A stretch of 64,000 nt of DNA from an uncultured Pirellulaceae bacterium (GTDB taxonomy: Bacteria > Planctomycetota > Planctomycetia > Pirellulales > Pirellulaceae): positions 1 through 64,000 of the forward strand of contig CALFUT010000028.1 in assembly GCA_937929805.1 (NCBI GenBank), given 5' to 3'. Below the pieces are notes generated by a model. It was not told where the DNA came from, searched no databases, and was given only the letters and a program-made list of their open reading frames with translations. Shown piece after piece: positions 17,332-25,294 of the stretch. The position numbers were made by a program, and so were the translations under genes. The first letter of the stretch is position 1; each line of letters opens with the position of its first letter.

Positions 17332-18006
17332 TCACAGCCTACTTGGATGCCGTGCTGCCGCAGCGGGTTCAGGGTGCCGGTTCTCCAGATGCGACAGTTT
17401 TGCGCAAACGTCACGGCCTCCACCGATTTCATTGGCACATCCTGCGATCAATAGAAAGTTTTGCAAAATCTGGTGCCCGTGCTCAGTCAAAATGGATTCG
17501 GGATGAAACTGGACTCCCACGACCGGCAACGATTCATGTTCGACCGACATCACGACTTCATCTTTGGTGGTGGAAGTGACCTTCAGTTGTTTCGAAAGAG
17601 AACCACGCTCGGCGACCAAAGAATGGTACCGTCCAACCGAAAAACGATTAGGCATGTTCTCGAATAAAGGTGAACCGGTATGCGTGATCTCGCTGGAGCG
17701 GCCATGCATCGGTAGCCGAGCCGGAATAATCTTCCCGCCCATCGCTTGAACGATCGCTTGGTGACCAAGGCAAACGCCAAGGATGGGAATCGAGCCCGCA
17801 AACGCTCGGACAACTTGGACACTGACTCCCGCTTCGTTTGGCGTGCACGGGCCGGGTGAAATCACGATTGCATCGGGCGCGAGCTTGCGAATTTCCGAGA
17901 CATCGATCGCGTCGTTGCGAACGGTCCGCGTTTTGGTTCCCAGTTGCCGGAAGTAGCGGGCAAGGTTGTGAACAAAACTGTCGTAGTTGTCGATTACCAG
18001 AATCAT
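17332..18006 (-). CDS. pabA: Aminodeoxychorismate/anthranilate synthase glutamine amidotransferase component
   Basis: 224 residues from the ATG at 18006 (MILVIDNYDSFVHNLARYF), the canonical start. It is a class I glutamine amidotransferase that supplies ammonia to the synthase subunit: oxyanion motif SPGPCTPNEAG, nucleophile Cys in GVCLGHQA, and His-Glu in FHPESIL. It partners with the PabB-like gene just upstream, so folate (para-aminobenzoate) synthesis is the likely role; such subunits can also serve tryptophan synthesis. The last ~25 residues (LSHLENRHPEPAAAARHPSRL) are an unusual tail. No Shine-Dalgarno sequence precedes the start: the leader is a CCTCC-containing heptamer repeat. Confidence 0.93.
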   Translation of the reverse strand: MILVIDNYDSFVHNLARYFRQLGTKTRTVRNDAIDVSEIRKLAPDAIVISPGPCTPNEAGVSVQVVRAFAGSIPILGVCLGHQAIVQAMGGKIIPARLPMHGRSSEITHTGSPLFENMPNRFSVGRYHSLVAERGSLSKQLKVTSTTKDEVVMSVEHESLPVVGVQFHPESILTEHGHQILQNFLLIAGCANEIGGGRDVCAKLSHLENRHPEPAAAARHPSRL

Positions 18007-18010
18007 GTTC

Positions 18011-18087
18011 GAGGTCGGAGGTCGGAGGTCGGAGGTCGGAGGTCGGAGGTCGGAATGCGGAGGTCGGAATGCGGAGGTCGGAATGCC
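18011..18087. repeat. Heptamer tandem repeat in the pabB-pabA gap (11 units)
   Basis: On the plus strand, six GAGGTCG units are followed by strict alternation GAATGCG / GAGGTCG / GAATGCG / GAGGTCG / GAATGCC, all in seven-base register. The array fills nearly all of the 97-base gap between the pabB stop (18104) and the pabA ATG (18006). In the pabA mRNA the complement is read, giving repeated CCUCC, the same sense as the 16S anti-Shine-Dalgarno core. Similar short GAGGTCG-type arrays are known in planctomycete genomes. It is too short in unit length to be a CRISPR. Confidence 0.95.
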
Positions 18088-18103
18088 CGGTCCGTCTTGT
18101 GGT

Positions 18104-19600
18104 TCATTTTGAAACGGGTCTTGTGGCGTCGATGGCAGCGAGCATCCCGGCCGCCTTGGTCCACGTTTCTTCGTATTCAGCTGCCGGATCGGATTGCACC
18201 ACGATACCGCCACCCACTGGAATCTGCCACCAACCGTCTTTGGCCGTGATCGACCGGATCAAAATGCTCAGATCCGCGTTGCCGTCAAAACCTAGATAGC
18301 CCAGCGATCCGCAGTAGGCGCCTCGTGCGGTCGGTTCAAGCTGAGCGATAATCTCCATGGCTCGCACTTTGGGTGCTCCCGTGATTGAGCCACCTGGGAA
18401 CACGGCCTCGATTACATCGATCGCGTCGCAGTCCTTTTTCAGCTTGCCCTCGATCGCCGAAACCAAATGCAGCACGTTCTGGTATTGCTCGATCGTGCAA
18501 TACTGAGTGACCTCGATCGACATGTCGTCACAGACTCGCGACAAATCGTTTCTCATCAAGTCAACGATCATCGTGTTTTCGGCTCGATCCTTTTCGCTTG
18601 CTAAGAGCTGACGTTGCGAATCGAGATCAGCCTGTGGCGTTCCTGTTCGGCGGCGAGTTCCCTTGATGGGCCTTGTTTCCACTATGCTGTCGCGTATTGA
18701 AACAAAACGCTCGGGGGAGGCACTGATGATCTGCGCGTTCGGAGCATCGGCTTGTTTGGAAGTTGGGAAATCGAAGTAACCGCTAAACGGAGCCGGATTG
18801 CAGGCACGCAGGCGATGGTACAGTTCAGCTGATCCGCACGTTGCCCGATGGAGCAACCGTTGCGCTAAGTTGATTTGAAAGACGTCTCCCGCGCGGATGT
18901 AGTCGATCGAGCGTTTGACCGCGTCGATGTATTGATCGCGACCGAAATTACTGGTCAGTCCGTCCGGCCCGTCCGTCGGATACTGCGGCGCAAGCGGTTC
19001 CTTGTTGTGTGCCGCTGCTGTGAAATTTGAATTCGAGTCATCTTGTTCCTCAGCCGTTTGCAGCCAGTCGATGAATTGCTTGGCCCGCTGACTGGCTCGC
19101 TTGGTCCGGGCAGCCATTTCGGTTTCGGGCATGCCTTGCGAAATGATCCAAGCGCGTCCCTGTTCGTGATCCCAAGCAATGACGACATCGTAACAGCCTA
19201 ACGCAACAGCGGGAATGTTGAACTGATCAAATTTGGTCGGCGGAATGTTCTCGAACGAACGATTTAAGTCGTAGCTCAGTAGGCCAGCCCAACCTCCCTG
19301 CATCGGCGGCAGATCGGGAATGGTCTCGCATCGCCACTCAGTCAGCGAACGGCGAAGCTTTTTCAACGGATTGGCAGCACCAACCTCCTTAATGACCCAA
19401 TCAAATGGATCTGCCATCAGAAAGCCGAAGCGCCCTAATGGTTCGCCGGTCGACGTCGCGATCTGCATCGAGCTGTCCAGCAGCAAACAACCGGGTTGGT
19501 ATCGCAGTGCATTAAACGCGTCCACGACACTTGGGGCGGGCTGGAGTTCTTGGACAATCGCTCCTTGGAGGGCGTTCGGATTGAGTTCTTTTTCAGGCAA
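18104..19600 (-). CDS. pabB: Aminodeoxychorismate synthase component I
   Basis: 498 residues from a TTG at 19600; an in-frame TGA lies five codons upstream, so no ATG is possible for the full domain. The enzyme makes 4-amino-4-deoxychorismate from chorismate for folate. The N-terminal domain spans ~20-190; the chorismate-binding domain from ~225 holds FGRDQYIDAVKRSIDYIRAG and DVFQINLAQ. The diagnostic PIKGTRRR has the PabB-type Lys instead of TrpE's PIAGTR. Further blocks are ENTMIVDLMRNDLSRVC, FPGGSITGAPK and YCGSLGYLGFDG. PabA follows on the same strand, so the two make a complete complex. Confidence 0.93.
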   Translation of the reverse strand: MPEKELNPNALQGAIVQELQPAPSVVDAFNALRYQPGCLLLDSSMQIATSTGEPLGRFGFLMADPFDWVIKEVGAANPLKKLRRSLTEWRCETIPDLPPMQGGWAGLLSYDLNRSFENIPPTKFDQFNIPAVALGCYDVVIAWDHEQGRAWIISQGMPETEMAARTKRASQRAKQFIDWLQTAEEQDDSNSNFTAAAHNKEPLAPQYPTDGPDGLTSNFGRDQYIDAVKRSIDYIRAGDVFQINLAQRLLHRATCGSAELYHRLRACNPAPFSGYFDFPTSKQADAPNAQIISASPERFVSIRDSIVETRPIKGTRRRTGTPQADLDSQRQLLASEKDRAENTMIVDLMRNDLSRVCDDMSIEVTQYCTIEQYQNVLHLVSAIEGKLKKDCDAIDVIEAVFPGGSITGAPKVRAMEIIAQLEPTARGAYCGSLGYLGFDGNADLSILIRSITAKDGWWQIPVGGGIVVQSDPAAEYEETWTKAAGMLAAIDATRPVSK

Positions 19601-19965
19601 GTCGTAAGTAGTTCAGGAGGTTGGCTTTGGGTGGAAGTGGTAAGGCTTGAAGCACCGCCGTGTCGCGCAGCCGGTTTGGGGCTGGGCTGATTTTTCAGCA
19701 AAGCGGTTCGGCGACCGAATAAATGAGCCATCGCTCACGTAACACGGGATTCTAAGTCGTTCGAGTATCCTCAAGAAACGCGTTTGCAGACAAACGAGAG
19801 TCAGATCGTGGGCTCAAAAATCGTCGCGGGCGTGGGTCGAAACGTACAATCATTGTATCTTGATCGGGTTCACGTTGGTAAGTGCTGTCGAAAAGGTTCT
19901 GTCGCTGCCGATAAAGATAATCGTGCCCCGTCTCGTTGAAACTTCCTGCTGTTGAAAGGCCATTG
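19601..19965. other. Divergent intergenic region
   Basis: 365 bases between pabB (minus) and the M20 hydrolase (plus). No plausible small gene; open frames here are extensions of shadows. Promoters for both directions are expected. Confidence 0.45.
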
Positions 19966-21093
19966 ATGAAAGCCTTGCGTTACGCAAAGCGACTTGTCAG
20001 CTTCGACACCACCAGTCATCTGTCGAATCGTTTGATCTGCAAATATCTGGAGATGAAACTGACCAAGCACGGGTTCTTCGTCGAGAAAACCGAGTACGTG
20101 GATCAAGCGGGTGTTCGAAAGCAGAACGTGATCGCAAAAATCGGACGCGGCAAAGGCGGTCTGGCCTATTTTGCTCATTCGGACGTTGTCCCGGCATGCA
20201 ACTGGTTTGATGGGACTCCGGGGCCGTTTGAGCCTACCGTCATGCAGGATCGTTTGTATGGTCGCGGAAGTTGCGACATGAAGGGCTCGATCGCTTGCAT
20301 GTTGGCCGCCGCCCAGCGTTTTGGGCCGGATGATCTGAAGCGGCCGCTGTATTTTGTTGTGACTGCGGATGAGGAAACCGGATTCGCCGGCGCTCGATCG
20401 GTCGTAAGCGACAGCAAGATCTATCGTGAAATCGTCGACAACGGAACACGGGCCATCATAGGCGAGCCGACCTCGCTGGACGTTGTCTATGCTCATAAGG
20501 GCATCTACGAAATCACCGCAACTTCGGCCGGCCGAGCTGGTCACTCAAGTACTCGCGAAGGGGTCAACGCCAACGTCGCGATGATTCCGTTTCTGCAAGA
20601 TTTAAATCAGTTGCGTTCCGTGACGGAATCTGACCCCGTATGGCAGAACAATCTGTTCGATCCGCCGACGCTGACGATGAACATTTGCATCAAAGACAAC
20701 GCGGAAGCCCCGAACGTGACGCCATCGAAAAGTGTCTGCGTCACGTCCCTACGACCGATGCCGGGTGTCGATGTCGAGCCACTGATCGAAAAGCTGGTCG
20801 ATTCGGCTCAGCGGAACAGTTTGCAGTTGGAGGTTCAGCGTCACGGAGCCCCGATGCTGACCGATGCCGGTTCCGAATTTGTTGCGGGTTCACTTGAGTT
20901 GGCGGACAGGCGGAAGCCTCGGTCAGCTTGTTACGGCACAGATGGCGGCGTTTTCACGGAAATTGAAAACAAGATCGTTTTAGGGCCCGGAAGTATCGAT
21001 CAGGCTCACACCCACGACGAGTGGATCTCGCTAGAACAGCTTGAGAAAGGAACAGAGCTGTTTGGCCGCATGATCCGGCTCTGGTGTGGTTGA
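19966..21093 (+). CDS. M20-family hydrolase, acetylornithine deacetylase-like
   Basis: 375 residues from the ATG at 19966; AAAGG lies 8 bases upstream. Zinc ligands and catalytic residues of the M20 family are visible: YFAHSDVVPA, GRGSCDMKGSIA, TADEETGFAGA (catalytic Glu pair), IIGEPTS, the dimerisation domain AGHSSTREGVNAN, and the terminal His in IDQAHTHDEW. The sequence is closest to ArgE/DapE-type deacylases, which remove an acyl group from ornithine or diaminopimelate precursors. The adjacent ArgA-like acetyltransferase gene supports an ArgE role; other acyl-amino acids cannot be excluded. Cytoplasmic, no signal peptide. Confidence 0.85.
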   Translation: MKALRYAKRLVSFDTTSHLSNRLICKYLEMKLTKHGFFVEKTEYVDQAGVRKQNVIAKIGRGKGGLAYFAHSDVVPACNWFDGTPGPFEPTVMQDRLYGRGSCDMKGSIACMLAAAQRFGPDDLKRPLYFVVTADEETGFAGARSVVSDSKIYREIVDNGTRAIIGEPTSLDVVYAHKGIYEITATSAGRAGHSSTREGVNANVAMIPFLQDLNQLRSVTESDPVWQNNLFDPPTLTMNICIKDNAEAPNVTPSKSVCVTSLRPMPGVDVEPLIEKLVDSAQRNSLQLEVQRHGAPMLTDAGSEFVAGSLELADRRKPRSACYGTDGGVFTEIENKIVLGPGSIDQAHTHDEWISLEQLEKGTELFGRMIRLWCG

Positions 21094-21183
21094 GTTTTAG
21101 TTAGGGCGGAGATCGTCGAACTCTCTTTGTAAGCGCAAGCTTTGATCGTGAAAATATTCATCTTCATTTTTTAAGTTGACATC

Positions 21184-21663
21184 ATGGAAGACAATTCTGT
21201 CTCGATCCGCGACGCAAAATCGGATGACCTTGCGGCCGTGCAAGAGTTCCTGCAGCCTTACATGGATTCTCAGCACTTGTTGCAGCGAACGTCGATTGAA
21301 TTGGAGCTATTGCTCAAGCATGCGTTCGTCGCCTTTGTTTCGAACGCTGGTTCTCAAAGCGGAAGTCAACGCGAAAGCGATCCGGCTGCCGATCAAACCG
21401 TCGTCGGATTTGTAGCGTTAGAAATCTACTCAAAAAAATTAGCCGAGATCCAATGCCTTGCGGTGGATGAGCAATTTCGGCGACAGGGAGTCGGGCGAGA
21501 ATTAGTGCGCCGATGTGTCCAGCGAGCGGGCGACGAAAAGGTGAAGGAGTTGTTGGCGATTTCCAGTTCCGAGGAAATGTTAATGGCGTGCGGATTTGAT
21601 TACGCCCTGCCCAATCAAAAACGAGCGTTCTTCCTTCAACCGGGCGAACCCACGGACGAGTGA
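21184..21663 (+). CDS. GNAT acetyltransferase, N-acetylglutamate synthase-like
   Basis: 159 residues. The fold signature includes IRDAKSDDLAAVQEFL, PYMDSQHLLQRTSIELELLL, VVGFVALEIYSKKLAEIQCL, and the acetyl-CoA loop RRQGVGRELV. The order and wording resemble the acetyltransferase half of ArgA, which makes N-acetylglutamate for arginine synthesis. A ~20-residue Ser/Gln insert (NAGSQSGSQRESDPAADQ) sits before the central strand. It follows the ArgE-like gene by ~90 bases on the same strand. Short stand-alone NAGS proteins are known in other bacteria. The exact substrate is inferred from similarity and context. Confidence 0.75.
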   Translation: MEDNSVSIRDAKSDDLAAVQEFLQPYMDSQHLLQRTSIELELLLKHAFVAFVSNAGSQSGSQRESDPAADQTVVGFVALEIYSKKLAEIQCLAVDEQFRRQGVGRELVRRCVQRAGDEKVKELLAISSSEEMLMACGFDYALPNQKRAFFLQPGEPTDE

Positions 21664-21710
21664 ACCGGGGAACGAGCATCCGGCGAACGGGTGGCTTGCC
21701 GCGCGAGTGA

Positions 21711-21760
21711 CGTTTTGAGCAAATGGCGTTTGAGCAAATGGCGTTTGAGCAAATGACGTT
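21711..21760. repeat. Short tandem repeat (15-16 base units, three copies plus partial)
   Basis: Units CGTTTTGAGCAAATGG, CGTTTGAGCAAATGG and CGTTTGAGCAAATGA follow each other and end in a partial CGTTTTG. It lies just after the GNAT gene. No coding role is apparent. Confidence 0.9.
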
Positions 21761-21781
21761 TTGTACGAATGAATCGCTGAA

Positions 21782-21831
21782 TTTCAGGGCCGAAGGCCCG
21801 GCGCTATGCCAGCCTAGGGCAACGCCCTAGG
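21782..21831. repeat. Intergenic repeat with two small hairpins
   Basis: Two perfect hairpins occur in 45 bases: GGGCC-GAA-GGCCC (21787-21799) and CCTAGGGC-AAC-GCCCTAGG (21813-21831). The sequence type is familiar from dispersed intergenic elements of pirellulalean genomes; only one copy occurs in this window. Confidence 0.7.
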
Positions 21832-21906
21832 AATGGAAAAAAACGCGCCAAACCTCAAAGGGGCTGTGATTTTTTGTGCCAGGCGTTTCAGTAAGTGGTT
21901 CGCGCC

Positions 21907-21971
21907 GTTCGTAGTAGCGGCTTCAGTCGCTTGAAAACGACAACCGAAAGCCTAAAGGCTTTACTACGAAC
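21907..21971. repeat. 65-base element with 10-base inverted ends
   Basis: It begins GTTCGTAGTA and ends with the exact complement TACTACGAAC; inside are GCGGCTTCAGTCGC and AAGCCTAAAGGCTT. The inverted ends and the imperfect internal hairpins suggest a small palindromic (REP/MITE-like) unit. One copy in the window. Confidence 0.8.
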
Positions 21972-22064
21972 CTTGCTCTAAAAAATTACGGCCTCAAAGG
22001 GGCGTCCCTAACTGCATTGGCATACTCCACAACTCCAAAACTCACGCCCCGCTTCACCAATCCA

Positions 22065-22805
22065 TCAACCAAACACGATCAAGTACCCCAGCCCAAAGAT
22101 TCCTGCGTCCACGATCAAGTGACTGATCCACGGGATACTCAACTTGCCGCTGCTGCGATACAGCCACGCCCAAATGGCTCCGCCGATGCCAACACAAAAC
22201 GAGAACAGCCACGTCAGCGGCGAACTCCAACCGAAAAACGTGGCCAGCAAAATCACGTGATGAGCAGCAAAGCCGGCGCTGGAGATCAAGTTCGCGTTGA
22301 GTGTGCTTGTCATCGAATTTAATCGATCGAAAACGAACCAACGCCAGTAGTACTCTTCCAGAAACGAGTGAAAGACAGCATAAAAAACGCCCAACGCCAG
22401 AAACTTCAGCGGCGTGCTCAGGTTCATGCCGGCAACTTTTTCATTCACCTTTTCGACGACCACGTTGGCGGTCTCGCTGCCGGAAAGAAAGAAGAACCAA
22501 GCAATCGCCATGGACGCGACGACCAGAATTCCAAACAGGACGCCGAGTATCCAGTTTTTTCGGTTTAGTTCGGGTGCGTTTCTACTGACGCCCCCGCGGG
22601 ACAGACGTTCGCGATGAAACAGCCAGATGAAAACGATCGGAAACAAAAACTGGATGGTTTTGCCGATCGCGTAGGCGGCTTGTTGCAAAGCCGCCGGTGC
22701 TTTTGCTAACAGCACAAAGTAAACCAGCGTGACGACGGTCGGCAGCGCGATGGCGAAAGCGACGGCCGGCAAATCAAAACGATGCGTTCGAGTGTGTTCA
22801 TTCAT
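22065..22805 (-). CDS. CPBP-family intramembrane metalloprotease
   Basis: 246 residues with about seven hydrophobic segments. CPBP motifs: E150-E151-x3-R155 in FLEEYYWRWFVF, GFAAHHVILL (His 182/183) and HLIVDAG near the C-terminus. All catalytic residues of the glutamic-type fold (EExxxR, FxxxH, HxxxD/N) are present, so it is likely an active intramembrane protease or a CAAX-like enzyme; bacterial members often act in bacteriocin self-immunity or protein sorting, but the substrate is unknown here. The start overlaps the end of the aminotransferase gene by 8 bases (22798-22805), so the two genes are translationally linked. Confidence 0.85.
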   Translation of the reverse strand: MNEHTRTHRFDLPAVAFAIALPTVVTLVYFVLLAKAPAALQQAAYAIGKTIQFLFPIVFIWLFHRERLSRGGVSRNAPELNRKNWILGVLFGILVVASMAIAWFFFLSGSETANVVVEKVNEKVAGMNLSTPLKFLALGVFYAVFHSFLEEYYWRWFVFDRLNSMTSTLNANLISSAGFAAHHVILLATFFGWSSPLTWLFSFCVGIGGAIWAWLYRSSGKLSIPWISHLIVDAGIFGLGYLIVFG

Positions 22806-23973
22806 GGTCAGCCGCCGCTTTGATGGATGAGTCTAACTTTTGAAAAGTCATTTCAATCTGACCAATCGTGTCTGCACCGGACAACAAGATTGGGTGATGC
22901 AGTAAAACGGTTTGCTCGATCGCCGTTTTGCAATTTTGAAGTGGACCCACTTTGCGACAACGTCGTTCGGATCGATTTAAGAACCCGCGAAAACCGGTTC
23001 CTATTGGCAGCCCTTCCGCTTGAGCCGCCGCAAGCCATTGGTCGCGTGACCATGGTTCGCAATTCAGCTGGAACGGCACCTTGAAAAAAGCAGGCGCTAT
23101 GTCAACGTCAGAAGATTGAGGTTGGATCCCTGACAAGGTCGCCAGCGACTCAGTGAACGTCTGCAATCGCAACGCGTTTTCCGTTCGCCTGGCATTTAGG
23201 TCGTCCAAAGCTTTGATTTGCGGCGTGAGAACAATTGCCTGTAATTGCGAAAGCGGATAGGCCTCGTTCCCGCGATCGTTTGCGATTTTGACGCGTTGAG
23301 CAATTCGCGAATCATTGGTCAGCACCGCGCCGCCGCGTCCTGCCGACAAAAGTTTGCTGCCACCGAAGCTCAGGACCGAAATGTCACCGAGTGCCCCCAG
23401 TGGTTGGCCATCAAACCGGCCGCCGGGAGCCTGACAAACGTCCTCGATGATTTGAACGTCACCGCGACCAAGTTGATTCAGCGTTTCGCGAAGCGTCGGG
23501 ATGTTGGTAACTTGGCCGTGCAGATGAGAAATCAAGATCGAGTGGGTCTTTTCGGAAAGCGATTCTTTCACCGCGTCGAAGTCCATGACCCAACCGCCCG
23601 CAATGACGTCGACCAGCACCGGCGTTGCGCCAACGGCCTCGATTGCGCGGAAGTTGCCCGGAAAATCGTAGCCGGCAAGGACAACTTCGTCGCCCGGTTT
23701 GGTTCCTGTGCCGCGCAAAGCCAGTTCGACGGCAACGGTTCCGCTGCTACAACAGACAACGTGTTCGCGTCCAAAATATTGACTCAGTTGTTGATTCAGC
23801 TCGTCCAGCCACGGACCGTGATAGACGCCCCAAGTGTGATCGGCCATCGCTTGATCAATCGCGGATCGAATTTCTTCGTTTGCGATCGGCCAAGCGGGCG
23901 GGGCTTGCGTGATCGAGGGCGTTCCACCGTCGATCGCGAGCTTCAATGGGTTGGGTTCGTTCAACTGCGCCAA
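22798..23973 (-). CDS. DegT/DnrJ/EryC1/StrS-family aminotransferase
   Basis: 391 residues from a TTG at 23973 (start codon TTG, no ribosome site seen). PLP-dependent, fold type I: SSGTVAVELALRG at 77-89, Asp178 in IIEDVCQAPG, and the Schiff-base Lys207 in SFGGSKLLSAGRGG. Such enzymes transfer an amino group to nucleotide- or deoxy-keto sugars for glycans or antibiotics. No sugar-pathway neighbours are in the window, so the substrate is open. The C-terminal barrel (FRGFLNRSERRCRKVGP) is intact. It is transcribed divergently from the CobW-like gene and overlaps the following CPBP gene. Confidence 0.88.
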   Translation of the reverse strand: MAQLNEPNPLKLAIDGGTPSITQAPPAWPIANEEIRSAIDQAMADHTWGVYHGPWLDELNQQLSQYFGREHVVCCSSGTVAVELALRGTGTKPGDEVVLAGYDFPGNFRAIEAVGATPVLVDVIAGGWVMDFDAVKESLSEKTHSILISHLHGQVTNIPTLRETLNQLGRGDVQIIEDVCQAPGGRFDGQPLGALGDISVLSFGGSKLLSAGRGGAVLTNDSRIAQRVKIANDRGNEAYPLSQLQAIVLTPQIKALDDLNARRTENALRLQTFTESLATLSGIQPQSSDVDIAPAFFKVPFQLNCEPWSRDQWLAAAQAEGLPIGTGFRGFLNRSERRCRKVGPLQNCKTAIEQTVLLHHPILLSGADTIGQIEMTFQKLDSSIKAAADHE

Positions 23974-24062
23974 TCTGACTGACTGTCAGCCTGATCCATT
24001 CGTGATAAAGTATTCTTCCTGCCGCTAGTCACCAAGTCTACTCAATTCAGGTCGTCCTCAAC

Positions 24063-25160
24063 ATGCTCAAGCCCATCCGTTTTTTGATGATCGGCGGATT
24101 TCTGGGTGCCGGGAAGACGACCACGATCGCTCGACTGGCCAGTCACTACGTTTCTGAAGGGCAGAACGTTGCCATCGTCACCAACGATCAGGCGTACGAT
24201 CTGGTGGATACTCATACCCTACGCGCTGGTGGGTTTCACGTGGGCGAAGTCCCCGGCGCGTGTTTCTGCTGCAAGTTTGATGATCTCGTGGGGACGATTG
24301 GCGACCTATCTGAGCAATCGGTTCCGGATATCGTGATCGCCGAACCGGTCGGAAGTTGTACCGATCTGGTGGCGACCGTGATCGAGCCCATGCAGCAACT
24401 GTTTGGGGATCGGTTCGAGCTGGGGCCGCTGGTCGTTTTGCTTAAGCCAGAACACGGACGGAAAATCTTGTGCTCAACCTCCGGGCGGGGATTTTCCCCC
24501 AAGGCGGAGTACATCTTTTTGAAACAGCTGGAAGAAGCGGATGCCATCGCCGTCAATAAGATCGACAAGCTCACTCCGGAAAGACAGCAGGAATTGTTGG
24601 ACCGTTTAGCGGATCGATTTCCTGACACGTCCGCGTTCGGGGTTAGTGCCCGAGACGGTGACGGCTTTGAAAAGCTGATCGATGCGTCGTCAGGATCGCG
24701 AAAAAATCAATCCAATGCGATGCCGATGGACTATGGCACTTACGCTGAAGGCGAGGCGGAGCTTGGGTGGCTCAATGGTCAGATTGCCGCGACGGCAGAC
24801 GAAAAATTTTCGCTGGATGACGTGACGCTGGCGATCGTTAGCTCGATGGAGAAGCGATTGACCACCGAGAATTGCGAAGTGGCTCATTTGAAAGTGCTCG
24901 GGCAGACCTTGAACGATGCGGCGGTGGCCAACGTGGTCGGCGGCGGTTCCCAACCCGAGTTGAGCCTCGCCAGCGAGATCAAGACGTTGAATGCCGAGCT
25001 GCTGGTCAACGCCCGAGTCGCTGCGGACCCCGAATTGTTGGAATCGATTGTGCACGCGGCTGCGGCCGACGTGCAGGAATCGCTCGGAGTTTCGCTGAAG
25101 GTTGGAAATATCCAACGTTTCCGCCCTGCTCCGCCCCAACCGACTCACGGCCGCGAGTGA
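24063..25160 (+). CDS. CobW/G3E-family GTPase (metal chaperone-like)
   Basis: 365 residues. Walker A GGFLGAGKTT (11-20), the metal-binding CxCC motif as C67-F-C-C70 in PGACFCCKFDDL, Walker B-like VIAEPVGSCTD, and the base-specificity motif NKIDKLTPE. G3E GTPases of this kind deliver metals (Zn, Co, Ni) or assemble metal enzymes. The usual CobW C-terminal domain is poorly recognisable; the C-terminal ~120 residues appear different from the standard form, as in a planctomycete subgroup. The client metal or protein is not indicated by neighbours. Cytoplasmic. The ATG at 24063 gives the expected N-terminus with GAGKTT within 20 residues. Confidence 0.88.
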   Translation: MLKPIRFLMIGGFLGAGKTTTIARLASHYVSEGQNVAIVTNDQAYDLVDTHTLRAGGFHVGEVPGACFCCKFDDLVGTIGDLSEQSVPDIVIAEPVGSCTDLVATVIEPMQQLFGDRFELGPLVVLLKPEHGRKILCSTSGRGFSPKAEYIFLKQLEEADAIAVNKIDKLTPERQQELLDRLADRFPDTSAFGVSARDGDGFEKLIDASSGSRKNQSNAMPMDYGTYAEGEAELGWLNGQIAATADEKFSLDDVTLAIVSSMEKRLTTENCEVAHLKVLGQTLNDAAVANVVGGGSQPELSLASEIKTLNAELLVNARVAADPELLESIVHAAAADVQESLGVSLKVGNIQRFRPAPPQPTHGRE

Positions 25161-25294
25161 TAGCACGCTCTGCTGGCGTGTCGGTCGCGTTGACGCTGCC
25201 GTGGCAATTCAGGTAATTCATAGCTCCCGGATTGCGCGCTGAAAAACGCACCGAATGCAGTTGCCTGCGCGTGGTCCAAATTCGAACGGTGGTT

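Noticed and set aside
18011-18087. Possible CRISPR array
   Set aside because: Units are seven bases without spacers; a simple tandem repeat.
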